Source of the DNA: Clostridiaceae bacterium
Lineage (GTDB): Bacteria; Bacillota; Clostridia; Saccharofermentanales; UBA5734
Length of the DNA stretch: 5,626 nucleotides
Direction of reading: 5' to 3'
Assembly (NCBI GenBank): GCA_012511525.1
Contig: JAAZFW010000557.1
Location: 1-5,626 of the forward strand
The notes below the pieces were generated by a model that was given only the letters and a program-made list of their open reading frames with translations, ran no database searches and was not told the DNA's origin. The position numbers and the translations under genes are program-made. Below, piece by piece: positions 1 to 5,626 of this stretch (position 1 is the stretch's first letter; every line of letters starts with the position of its first letter).

Positions 1-5
1 AGAAA

Positions 6-1382
6 ATGGCAAGCCGTCGCGACGAGCAAAGACCGCAAGAGACAAAACCGCTCCAGGAGCGGGTTGTTGTGGTTGGCCTGATCACAGGATCAACGTCAGA
101 AGAACTGGAAGAAGCTGATCGTTCCCTCGATGAATTGGGTGAACTGGCTCTGGCTGCCGGAGCTGTTGTCGTTGGCCGGATCAGCCAGCGCCGCCCGGCT
201 CCCGACCCCGCCACTGTGCTCGGCAAAGGAAAGATCGACGAGCTCGCCGCCGCTTGCGCCGCATTGACCGCAGACACCGTTATTTTCGACGATGAGCTGA
301 CTGGCGCCCAGATTCGTAACATCAGCCAGATCACGGACTGCAAAGTCATCGACCGCACGCTCCTTATTCTGGATATCTTTGCCCGGCGCGCGCGCAGCCA
401 CGAAGGCAAGCTCCAGGTCGAAATGGCCCAACTGCAATACCGGTTGAGCCATCTGACAGGGTTTGGCCGGTCATTATCCCGCTTGGGCGGCGGAATCGGA
501 ACACGCGGCCCGGGTGAAACAAAACTGGAAAGTGACCGCCGTCACATCAACCGACGCATAGCCACGCTCCGTAAAGCCTTGTCGGATGTCGCCATTCGAC
601 GGGATCGGTTGCGCCAGCACCGCCATGACAATGAGATGATGAGTATCGCCGTAGTCGGCTATACCAACGCCGGCAAGTCAACCTTGATCAACACGCTGTG
701 TGCCGGCGACCTGTTCACCGCCGACCAGGTGTTCGCAACGCTGGATCCCAGCGTGCGCCGACTGATGCTGCCCAGCGGGAATGCCGTTTTAATGGTCGAT
801 ACGGTTGGCCTGATCCGCCGATTACCGCACCATCTCGTCGACGCATTTCACGCGACACTCGAAGAAGTGGCGGACGCCGATCTTATTCTCGAGGTCATTG
901 ATGCTGCTTCTCCGGATGCGGCTGCGAAAATGGCTGTTGTCGAGCAACTCCTGGATCAGCTGGGTGCTTCGACCCAGCCTCGCTATTTTGTCTTCAATAA
1001 AATGGACATGATCCCGGGCGAACCAGCTGAGGCAGACCTGGATACGGTCGATCATGACCCGTCCGGCCTGATCCGCGAACAGGCCATGGCCATCGCCGCC
1101 AGCCAGGGTCGACAGGTGTTCCCGGTTTCAGCGCTGACAGGAGCCGGGCTGGATGCGTTGCGGCAGGCCTTGGCTGATTTTGCTTCTGCCCACATGCTCG
1201 CCGTCGAACTTCTGTTGCCCTATAGCCAGGCCTCTTTGCTTGATCTTGTCCGGCAAAACGGGCGCATCGATTCGGTCACATATCTCCCCGAGGGCATTCA
1301 AGCCTCGGTACACGTGCGTTACAGCCAGTACGCCCAGCTTCGCCCGTACCTGATGCTTGCAGAAAATTCACAAGAGCGGTAG
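6..1382 (+). CDS. hflX: GTPase HflX, ribosome-associated
   Basis: HflX is a cytoplasmic TRAFAC-class GTPase that binds the 50S subunit and, in studied bacteria, splits stalled or hibernating 70S ribosomes under stress. The 458 residues show the family layout. An N-terminal HflX domain (about 19-195) includes VLGKGKIDEL near 71-80 and the glycine-rich linker GGGIGTRGPGETK (161-173). The G domain follows with G1 GYTNAGKST (218-226), G3 DTVG (265-268), G4 NKMD (331-334) and G5 SAL (375-377). A short C-terminal domain runs from about 400 to the end. Length is usual for Clostridia-type HflX. The start is uncertain: only five bases precede this ATG, so no ribosome binding site can be judged and an upstream start is possible. 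The stop is TAG, with an in-frame TGA three codons later. The FabT-like box immediately after the stop suggests the following genes form a separate transcription unit. Confidence 0.96.
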   Translation: MASRRDEQRPQETKPLQERVVVVGLITGSTSEELEEADRSLDELGELALAAGAVVVGRISQRRPAPDPATVLGKGKIDELAAACAALTADTVIFDDELTGAQIRNISQITDCKVIDRTLLILDIFARRARSHEGKLQVEMAQLQYRLSHLTGFGRSLSRLGGGIGTRGPGETKLESDRRHINRRIATLRKALSDVAIRRDRLRQHRHDNEMMSIAVVGYTNAGKSTLINTLCAGDLFTADQVFATLDPSVRRLMLPSGNAVLMVDTVGLIRRLPHHLVDAFHATLEEVADADLILEVIDAASPDAAAKMAVVEQLLDQLGASTQPRYFVFNKMDMIPGEPAEADLDTVDHDPSGLIREQAMAIAASQGRQVFPVSALTGAGLDALRQALADFASAHMLAVELLLPYSQASLLDLVRQNGRIDSVTYLPEGIQASVHVRYSQYAQLRPYLMLAENSQER

Positions 1383-1385
1383 ACT
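1357..1385 (+). promoter_or_regulatory. possible sigma-A-type promoter for the lipid cassette
   Basis: TTGCAG (1357-1362) and TAGACT (1380-1385) are 17 bases apart. They match the consensus -35 and -10 boxes at 3 and 4 of 6 positions. Transcription would begin near 1391, inside the FabT-like palindrome, which would suit repression. A competing reading takes TTGATA (1388-1393) as the -35 box, inside the palindrome, with a poor TCAGAT (1411-1416) as the -10 box. Both are weak, and the choice is a guess supported mainly by the position of the operator. Confidence 0.25.
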
Positions 1386-1401
1386 ATTTGATATTCAAAC
1401 T
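1385..1401. promoter_or_regulatory. FabT-type operator palindrome upstream of the MarR/FabT-like gene
   Basis: TTTGA (1387-1391), a TAT spacer and TCAAA (1395-1399) form a perfect 5-3-5 inverted repeat. The 17-base extension TATTTGATATTCAAACT resembles the FabT box of streptococci, lactococci and enterococci as I recall it (AGTTTGANTATCAAACT), with both core half-sites identical. It sits three bases after the hflX stop and about 40 bases before the likely start of the regulator, the place expected for autoregulation. I saw no second copy of this TTTGA-N3-TCAAA arrangement in the window. The palindrome is seen directly. FabT binding is inferred. Confidence 0.66.
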
Positions 1402-1416
1402 TTCTCCAGATCAGAT

Positions 1417-1422
1417 AGGAGG
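1417..1422 (+). promoter_or_regulatory. strong Shine-Dalgarno AGGAGG with awkward spacing
   Basis: AGGAGG is a full-strength ribosome binding site but does not fit either start of the regulator well. The GTG at 1422 overlaps its last G. The ATG at 1443 begins 20 bases downstream, beyond the usual 5-9. No in-frame ATG, GTG or TTG lies at the ideal distance. A weak CAGG at 1433-1436 is better spaced for the ATG. Confidence 0.5.
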
Positions 1423-1442
1423 TGTCAGCCGCCAGGCAGCCG

Positions 1443-1973
1443 ATGAACGATTATGAAAAACGCGTAAACCAGCTGATGCTCGAGATATTTGACCATATTC
1501 TGGTCACGGAGGAGAAAGCACTCAGCCGGGGCAACTTCAGCGACTTGTCTGTAGCAGAAATGCATACGCTGGAAGGCATTGGCCTTTATGACAGCAAGAC
1601 CATGAGCGAAACGGCAGCTGCACTGGAGATCACAACCGGGACATTGACCGTTGCTGTCGACCGGCTGGTTCGCAAGGGTTATGTCGAGAGGCGGCGCGAT
1701 CCGCACGACCGGCGCGTGGTTCGGGTTCGCCTGACGAAAAAGGGCAAGCTGGCCTACCGCATGCATGCCAAATTCCATACCCTGCTGGTTGACCGGCTGA
1801 CAAATCCTTTAGACCAGGATCAACAGCAGATTCTTCTTGCAACGCTTGAGCGTATTGCCCGTTTTGTCAACGAGCAATACAAGCATTACACCGATCCGGT
1901 CGCAATGGAGACCGAGGCGAAACGTAAAAGCAAACAAGTCCGAACCATGACAGGAGGACATGAAAATGCCTAA
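1443..1973 (+). CDS. fabT: MarR-family transcriptional regulator, FabT-like
   Basis: This is a MarR-family winged-helix DNA-binding protein of 176 residues from the ATG. FabT members repress fatty-acid synthesis genes and use long-chain acyl-ACP as co-repressor. The N-terminal helix with FDHILVTEEKAL (16-27) and DLSVAEMHTLEGIG (34-47) is in the style of Clostridia and lactic-acid-bacterial FabT. The helix-turn-helix lies at about 53-80, and the wing carries RRDPHDRRVVRVRLT (84-98) with the family's D-x-x-D-R-R. The C-terminal tail beyond about residue 148 is longer than in typical FabT (about 145-150 residues), basic and probably disordered. I chose the ATG at 1443 because family homology begins there. 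A GTG at 1422 would add seven residues but overlaps the Shine-Dalgarno. The FabT-like palindrome upstream and the ACP gene overlapping its end both support a lipid role. MarR assignment is firm. FabT function is inferred. Confidence 0.85.
   Translation: MNDYEKRVNQLMLEIFDHILVTEEKALSRGNFSDLSVAEMHTLEGIGLYDSKTMSETAAALEITTGTLTVAVDRLVRKGYVERRRDPHDRRVVRVRLTKKGKLAYRMHAKFHTLLVDRLTNPLDQDQQQILLATLERIARFVNEQYKHYTDPVAMETEAKRKSKQVRTMTGGHENA
1952..1957 (+). promoter_or_regulatory. Shine-Dalgarno that decides the ACP start
   Basis: AGGAGG lies inside the end of the regulator gene. It is 8 bases from the ATG at 1966 but only 2 from the ATG at 1960, so 1966 is the likely initiator. Ribosomes ending the regulator at 1973 would be on top of this start, which suggests translational coupling. 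Confidence 0.75.
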
Positions 1974-2229
1974 TCAGGCGAAAGAGTCAATCGCCAAGAT
2001 CGTCAGTGGGGCCTTGGCCGCGGTTACCGGGCAATCGGAAGACCAATTCAACGAACACACCGACCTGATCCGGGATTTGGATATGGATTCGCTGGCCCTG
2101 TATGAACTGGTCATCGAGTTGGAAGAACACTATCATCTGCAGATAACGGATGAAGATATTGACCGGATCAAAACGATGGGCGATATTATCAGCTTTATTG
2201 GACGAAAATTGGATCCGGGGGCGAAATAG
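1966..2229 (+). CDS. acpP: acyl carrier protein
   Basis: This is a small acidic acyl carrier protein of 87 residues that carries acyl chains as thioesters on a 4'-phosphopantetheine arm. The arm would attach to Ser42 in the motif DLDMDSLALYELVIELEE (37-54), whose D-S-L is intact. The downstream IKTMGDIISFI (68-78) is the usual fourth-helix region. The start at 1966 is set by the AGGAGG 8 bases upstream. The ATG at 1960 would add two residues. The gene overlaps the regulator by 8 bases, and its TAG stop is followed at once by the ligase ATG in the same frame. Encoded next to an acyl ligase rather than among fab genes, it may be a dedicated carrier for activated exogenous fatty acids, distinct from the main fatty-acid-synthesis ACP. 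That role is inferred, and whether another acpP exists cannot be seen here. Confidence 0.93.
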   Translation: MPNQAKESIAKIVSGALAAVTGQSEDQFNEHTDLIRDLDMDSLALYELVIELEEHYHLQITDEDIDRIKTMGDIISFIGRKLDPGAK

Positions 2230-4137
2230 ATGCAAAGAATCCAGGGGAAGCAGTATTTTTCGGTTCGTCAATTCGACACGCTTCGGGAGATGCTGGACCA
2301 GTCTGTCGACCTGTTCGGCGACAAGGTCGCGTTCCGGTTTCGCGACAAACCGGCCGATCCGCCGCAGACAAGAACGTACACGGAATTTCGCAAGGATGTC
2401 GATGCGCTGGGAACCGCCCTGTGCGCGCTGGGCTTTTCAGGCAGCCGGATCGCGGTTGTCGGGGAGAACAGCTACGCCTGGAGCCTGGCCTTTACCACGG
2501 TTGTCTGCGGTGCGGGTATCGCCGTACCGCTCGACCGGTTGTTGCCTCCCGAAGAGCTGACTGGCCTGATCCAGCGCGGTGGCGTCGAAGTCATCTTCTA
2601 CGATCCCCAGTTCCAGGATATTTTGCAGCAGAAAAAGGCCGAAACGGCATCGCTTCGCCTGTTCATCTGCATGAGGCCCGGCAAGCCGTCCACCGAGGAC
2701 GAGCTGGATTGGGCATCGCCCGAAGAGCACCTGGAGACCAGGGGACAGACCATCTGGATGCGCCTGGGCACCCTGCTGGAATGGGGCCGGGCGAGGCTCG
2801 AGGGCGGCGACAGCAGCTACCGCCAGGCGGCCATCCAACCGGATGCCCTGATGTCCTTGCTGTTCACATCCGGAACGACCAGCGCCGCCAAAGCGGTCAT
2901 GCTGAGCCATGCCAATGTCTGTGCCGATATCCGCGGCATTGCCGGCATGGTCAAGCTGGAACCGGGTACGCGAATGCTGTCGGTTCTTCCGCTGCACCAC
3001 ACCTTTGAGAACACCTGCGGCCTGTTCATGGCGCTTTATATCGGCGCGGAGATTCACGAGGCAGACGGGCTGCGCTATATTCAAAAGAACATGCAGGAAT
3101 ACGGCATCGACATGATCATCGGCGTGCCGCTCCTGTTTGCCAACTTCTACGCCAAAGTTCAGCAAAGTCTGGCCAAGTCCGGAAAAGACAAACTGGTGCG
3201 CAAGCTGATCCCCTTGACACAGGGACTGAGGCGCGTGGGCATCGACCTTCGCCGCCTGGTCTACCGCCAGATTCTTGAAGCGTTCGGCGGTCGCTTGCAC
3301 CTGGGCATTTGCGGCGCGGCGCCGATCGATCCGGACATCATCCGCTTTTTTGATGCGGTCGGCATCCGGATCCTGCAGGGATATGGCCTGACCGAAACCG
3401 CGCCGGTGGTCTGCGGCTGCAACTCGAAGATCTTTGTTCCGGGCACGGTGGGCCAGCCGGTTGCCGGCGTTGAGGTCGCTATCGACAGCGAACAGCCCGG
3501 CGATGACGGCGAGATCCTGGTGCGTGGTCCGATCGTGATGCAGGGTTATTTCGAGGAGCCGGAACTGACGGCAGAGGTGATCGACGCGGACGGCTGGTTT
3601 CACACCGGCGACTTGGGCCGGCTCGATCCGAAGACGAAGTGCATCAGCATCACCGGCCGGGTCAAGTCGATGATCGTGCTGAAAAACGGCAAGAAAGTGT
3701 TTCCTGAAGAGATAGAATACCTGATCGGGCAAGCCGGCTGGATCAAAGAGTCCCTTGTCTGGGGCGAGACAGGCCAGGATGGCGACGTCATCGTTACCGC
3801 CAAGCTGGTTGTCGACCGGGAACGCCTTCAGGAAGCCATCGGGCAAGCACCTGACGACAGCAGCATCGGCGCGCAGCTTGAAAAGCTGATCCGTGACATC
3901 AACGCCAGGCTGCCCGCGTTCAAGGGCATCCGTCAGTATGTGTTCAGTTTCCAGGAAATGGTCAAGACGACGACCCAGAAAATCAGAAGGCCGATCGAGA
4001 TCGGAAAAATCAGCGACCTGATGGCCCGCCAGAAATTGAGATGGCAGGAACTGACCGGCAAGAACATCGACCCAATCGCACAGAAGCCGGAAAATGCGGC
4101 CGAACCGCGGACACCTGAGCACAAACCTATAGATTGA
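2230..4137 (+). CDS. AMP-forming long-chain acyl ligase (acyl-CoA or acyl-ACP synthetase)
   Basis: This is an ANL-superfamily adenylating enzyme of 635 residues. It activates a fatty acid with ATP to acyl-AMP and passes the acyl group to a thiol, CoA or phosphopantetheinyl-ACP. Core motifs are present: the P-loop LLFTSGTTSAAKAVMLSH (210-227), GYGLTETAP (384-392), GWFHTGDLG with the ribose-binding Asp (455-463), and the hinge GRVKSMIVLKNGKKVFPEEIE region (476-496). The C-terminal catalytic lysine is Lys584 in TTTQKIRR. The P-loop keeps its lysine but has S-A-A-K-A-V in place of the common G-x-P-K-G-V. Length suits FadD or AasS-like long-chain enzymes. No signal peptide or clear membrane segment is visible. 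The ATG follows the ACP stop with no gap, and GGGGG at 2217-2221 is only a modest ribosome binding site, so coupled translation is likely. The abutting ACP favours an acyl-ACP synthetase, but sequence alone does not separate ACP from CoA as acceptor. Confidence 0.9.
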   Translation: MQRIQGKQYFSVRQFDTLREMLDQSVDLFGDKVAFRFRDKPADPPQTRTYTEFRKDVDALGTALCALGFSGSRIAVVGENSYAWSLAFTTVVCGAGIAVPLDRLLPPEELTGLIQRGGVEVIFYDPQFQDILQQKKAETASLRLFICMRPGKPSTEDELDWASPEEHLETRGQTIWMRLGTLLEWGRARLEGGDSSYRQAAIQPDALMSLLFTSGTTSAAKAVMLSHANVCADIRGIAGMVKLEPGTRMLSVLPLHHTFENTCGLFMALYIGAEIHEADGLRYIQKNMQEYGIDMIIGVPLLFANFYAKVQQSLAKSGKDKLVRKLIPLTQGLRRVGIDLRRLVYRQILEAFGGRLHLGICGAAPIDPDIIRFFDAVGIRILQGYGLTETAPVVCGCNSKIFVPGTVGQPVAGVEVAIDSEQPGDDGEILVRGPIVMQGYFEEPELTAEVIDADGWFHTGDLGRLDPKTKCISITGRVKSMIVLKNGKKVFPEEIEYLIGQAGWIKESLVWGETGQDGDVIVTAKLVVDRERLQEAIGQAPDDSSIGAQLEKLIRDINARLPAFKGIRQYVFSFQEMVKTTTQKIRRPIEIGKISDLMARQKLRWQELTGKNIDPIAQKPENAAEPRTPEHKPID

Positions 4138-4745
4138 GGGGGCAGATGGCTTTGACTGAAGTCAGGCAACCGGATGTCTTTTGTTTTATCATCAACCCGC
4201 GGGCAGGCCGGCGGAACGGCGCCCGTCTGGCCGGCCGGATCGAGGCGGTTTTCGCACGGGCGTCAGGCCAGCCTGGCTGCCGGATCCTGCTGACCGAAAG
4301 GCCCGGTCACGCGACCGAACTTGCGGCCGAACTGGCTGTGACCTACGGGAGCCGGGCGGTTATCTTTGCCTGCGGCGGCGACGGCACAGCCCGCGAGGTG
4401 GCCGCAGGTGTCGCCGGAACCGATTCAGCCATGGGTATTTTGCCCATCGGTACCGCCAACGATCTGGCTCGGACGGCGCTAAGCACCCGAGACGTGGACG
4501 AACTGCTGCCGAAGTTGCCCCACCCCCAAATTCGCCCGATCGACGCGATCAGGATCGGCCAGGAAACCTGCATCAACATCACCTCGCTCGGCTTCGACAC
4601 CAAGGTGCAGATCAAGGCGGCTCAGTTGAACCGTCGTCTGCGTCTCTTGGGCAGTGCCGTCTACCCGCTGGCGATTCTTCAGTCCTTGTTCGGACGCCGC
4701 TCCTATCACATGCGCTATAAGATCGAGGCTTTGCAGCCAGACGGT

Positions 4746-4748
4746 TAG
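4746..4748 (+). other. in-frame amber codon inside the lipid kinase
   Basis: The single TAG sits in the linker between the kinase's two domains, after ALQPDG and before RQTIDGTSTF. One base change from CAG, AAG, GAG, TGG or TAC/TAT would create it. No frameshift or second stop accompanies it, so this one codon alone separates two otherwise normal halves. Confidence 0.9.
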
Positions 4749-4922
4749 CGCCAGACCATCGATGGCACATCGACATTCATCCTGGCCGCTATCTGCAACG
4801 GTCGCTTCTATGGCGGCGGATACAACCCGGCTCCGCAAGCTCTGCTCGATGACGGCCGCCTGGCTTTTTGCCTGGTCGATGACCTGCCGCTCGGACGGAT
4901 CATCAAGCTGATCCCAAAATAC

Positions 4923-4948
4923 AAAAAGGGCACCCACCTGGGTGACCC
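4923..4948 (-). terminator. possible intrinsic terminator for plsC, inside the kinase gene
   Basis: On the minus strand, the arm GGG-T-CACCC, the loop AGGT and the arm GGGTG-CCC form an 8-base-pair GC-rich stem with one bulged T. TTTTT follows directly, then a further T-rich run. It lies about 140 bases beyond the plsC stop in the plsC direction. It also encodes the conserved YKKGTHLGDP stretch of the kinase on the plus strand, so the match may be partly accidental. Confidence 0.42.
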
Positions 4949-5086
4949 TGCGATACATGTCTGGCAAGTTATCTCGGGAGAACTTGAGGCGGTCGGCACA
5001 CCGCTGCTGGGCAATTACGACGGGGACGCGTTCAGCTGCGACCACTTGAGCTTTCAAATCCTGCCAGGCGCGGTTCGTTTCGCCTT

Positions 5087-5626
5087 TTACTGATTGCCGT
5101 CGCGTGTAAGATCTGGCCGCGGAATCCTTTTTTTGGCATATTGCGCGTGCATCCAGTCGCTGAGCGCCTGAGTCATCTGCTTGGGGTTCTTGTAATCAGC
5201 CGGATCGAGCGGTTTGCCGAATGTCAGGATCACCTCGCGTCGGCGGCCCTGCGTGGCGTCGAAGGGCTGGGGCGCTTTCATGTGCCGGTTGAACACCTCG
5301 TAACCGCCGTCGATAAAGACCGGCAGCAGCGGCACATGGCTTTTGAGGGCAATGTAAGCTGCCCCGTCTTTGAATTCACCCAGCTGCCCGTCGATGGAGC
5401 GTGTACCCTCGGGGTGCACCAGCAGGATGTTGCCTTCTTCCACTTTTTTTCGGGCGATAATCAATCCGCGGACCGGATTGCCGAAGCGATCGATCGGGAT
5501 CGCTCGTCCGACGCGGACGATCAGCTTACCCAAAAGGCCGTGGCGATCCTCGAGATCCTTGGCGGCGATGCAGCTCATCAGGCGAAAATGGTTCCGGGGC
5601 AGGAATGAGCCGATCCACATCCCGTC
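5087..5626 (-). CDS. plsC: 1-acyl-sn-glycerol-3-phosphate acyltransferase, 5' end outside the window
   Basis: PlsC-family enzymes acylate lysophosphatidate at the sn-2 position, using acyl-ACP or acyl-CoA at the inner membrane face, to give phosphatidate. The visible 179 codons, numbered from the methionine codon ending at 5620, contain IPIDR (41-45), the motif HPEGTRS (69-75), a KDGAAYIA segment (84-91) and PLLPVFIDGG (97-106). These correspond to the family's conserved blocks II to IV. The NHxxxxD catalytic block must lie past the right edge. The two edge codons read Asp-Gly, which may be the end of that block, so the methionine at 5620 is probably internal and not the start. The stop TAA overlaps the end of the convergent kinase frame by 7 bases. 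The basic C-terminal tail (about 162-177) is unremarkable. The opposite orientation implies a separate promoter. Confidence 0.9.
   Translation of the reverse strand, partial: DGMWIGSFLPRNHFRLMSCIAAKDLEDRHGLLGKLIVRVGRAIPIDRFGNPVRGLIIARKKVEEGNILLVHPEGTRSIDGQLGEFKDGAAYIALKSHVPLLPVFIDGGYEVFNRHMKAPQPFDATQGRRREVILTFGKPLDPADYKNPKQMTQALSDWMHAQYAKKRIPRPDLTRDGNQ

Larger units (their letters stand above)
4146..5093 (+). pseudogene. diacylglycerol-kinase-family lipid kinase interrupted by an in-frame TAG
   Basis: DAGK-catalytic-domain kinases phosphorylate diacylglycerol (to phosphatidate) or related lipids at the membrane. From the ATG (GAGG at 4136-4139, six bases upstream), the first 200 residues show the nucleotide-binding half: IINPRAG (15-21), the GGDGT motif (77-81), LPIGTANDLART (99-110) and INITSLGFDTKV (143-154). 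Codon 201 is TAG. The same frame then runs 114 further codons to TGA with the family's second half intact: NGRFYGGGYNPAP (218-230), LDDGRL (234-239), PKYKKGTHL (257-265), a DGE-like NYDGD (290-294) and LPGAVRF (306-312). Total length, 315 codons, is normal. The 200-residue product would lack much of the lipid-binding domain and the DGE-type motif, which carries the catalytic base in studied DgkB, so it is probably inactive. No ATG, GTG or TTG start in frame follows the TAG closely. It could be a recent nonsense mutation, a sequencing error or a read-through TAG. A TTG start at 4134 is less likely. Confidence 0.88.

Noticed and set aside
2437..4122. A 561-codon open frame on the minus strand, antisense to the acyl ligase
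   Set aside because: It is a mirror frame of a clearly conserved coding gene in GC-rich DNA. Its translation shows no recognisable domain, and no ribosome binding site or operon context supports it.
4736..4756. Direct repeat GCCAGAC (4736-4742 and 4750-4756) flanking the TAG, as a sign of a duplication that created it
   Set aside because: The match stops after seven bases, and a 14-base duplication would have shifted the frame, which is intact.
4479..5057. A 192-codon minus-strand open frame opposite the lipid kinase
   Set aside because: The plus strand here encodes all C-terminal motifs of the kinase. The minus translation looks like no known family.
4749..5093. The kinase C-terminal half as an independent gene (split subunit)
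   Set aside because: There is no ATG, GTG or TTG in frame soon after the TAG and no Shine-Dalgarno. The ATG at 4762 is out of frame.
5107..5134. A T7 run (5128-5134) after CCGCGG as a plus-strand terminator for the lipid cassette
   Set aside because: No convincing stem-loop precedes the T run, and the T run encodes lysines of plsC on the other strand.
5141..5608. A 155-codon plus-strand open frame opposite plsC
   Set aside because: The minus strand carries IPIDR, HPEGTRS and other acyltransferase motifs, so this is a shadow.

Overview
The window looks like a GC-rich bacterial chromosome, most likely Bacillota and probably a class Clostridia member. That placement is an inference from the FabT-like regulator with a FabT-type operator and from the style of the HflX and lipid-kinase proteins. 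No rRNA or other marker gene is present to confirm it. Coding density is very high, with no tRNA, rRNA, insertion sequence, CRISPR array or gene-free stretch above 300 bases.

Layout: (1) hflX, a ribosome-associated GTPase, fills the left quarter. Its start lies five bases from the window edge. (2) A 60-base gap carries a perfect 5-3-5 palindrome of FabT-box type, then a strong Shine-Dalgarno. (3) A tightly packed rightward run follows: a MarR/FabT-like regulator (overlaps the next gene by 8 bases), an acyl carrier protein (its stop abuts the next ATG), a 635-residue AMP-forming acyl ligase, and, after 8 bases, a diacylglycerol-kinase-family lipid kinase. (4) A leftward plsC-type lysophosphatidate acyltransferase enters from the right edge without its N-terminus. 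Its stop codon overlaps the 3' end of the kinase frame.

Together, genes 2 to 4 read as a fatty-acid uptake and phospholipid salvage cassette. The ligase would activate free fatty acids and could load them on the adjacent ACP. FabT of lactic acid bacteria binds DNA with acyl-ACP as co-repressor, so the cassette's product could feed back on the palindrome upstream. The lipid kinase (diacylglycerol to phosphatidate) and PlsC (lysophosphatidate to phosphatidate) act at the next step. This circuit is inferred from gene content and order.

The main oddities are these. The lipid kinase has a single in-frame TAG at codon 201, while its whole C-terminal domain continues intact to a TGA at codon 316. 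The ACP and ligase frames are in register and separated only by TAG. An intrinsic-terminator-like hairpin with a T tract lies on the minus strand inside the kinase coding region, where plsC transcription would end.
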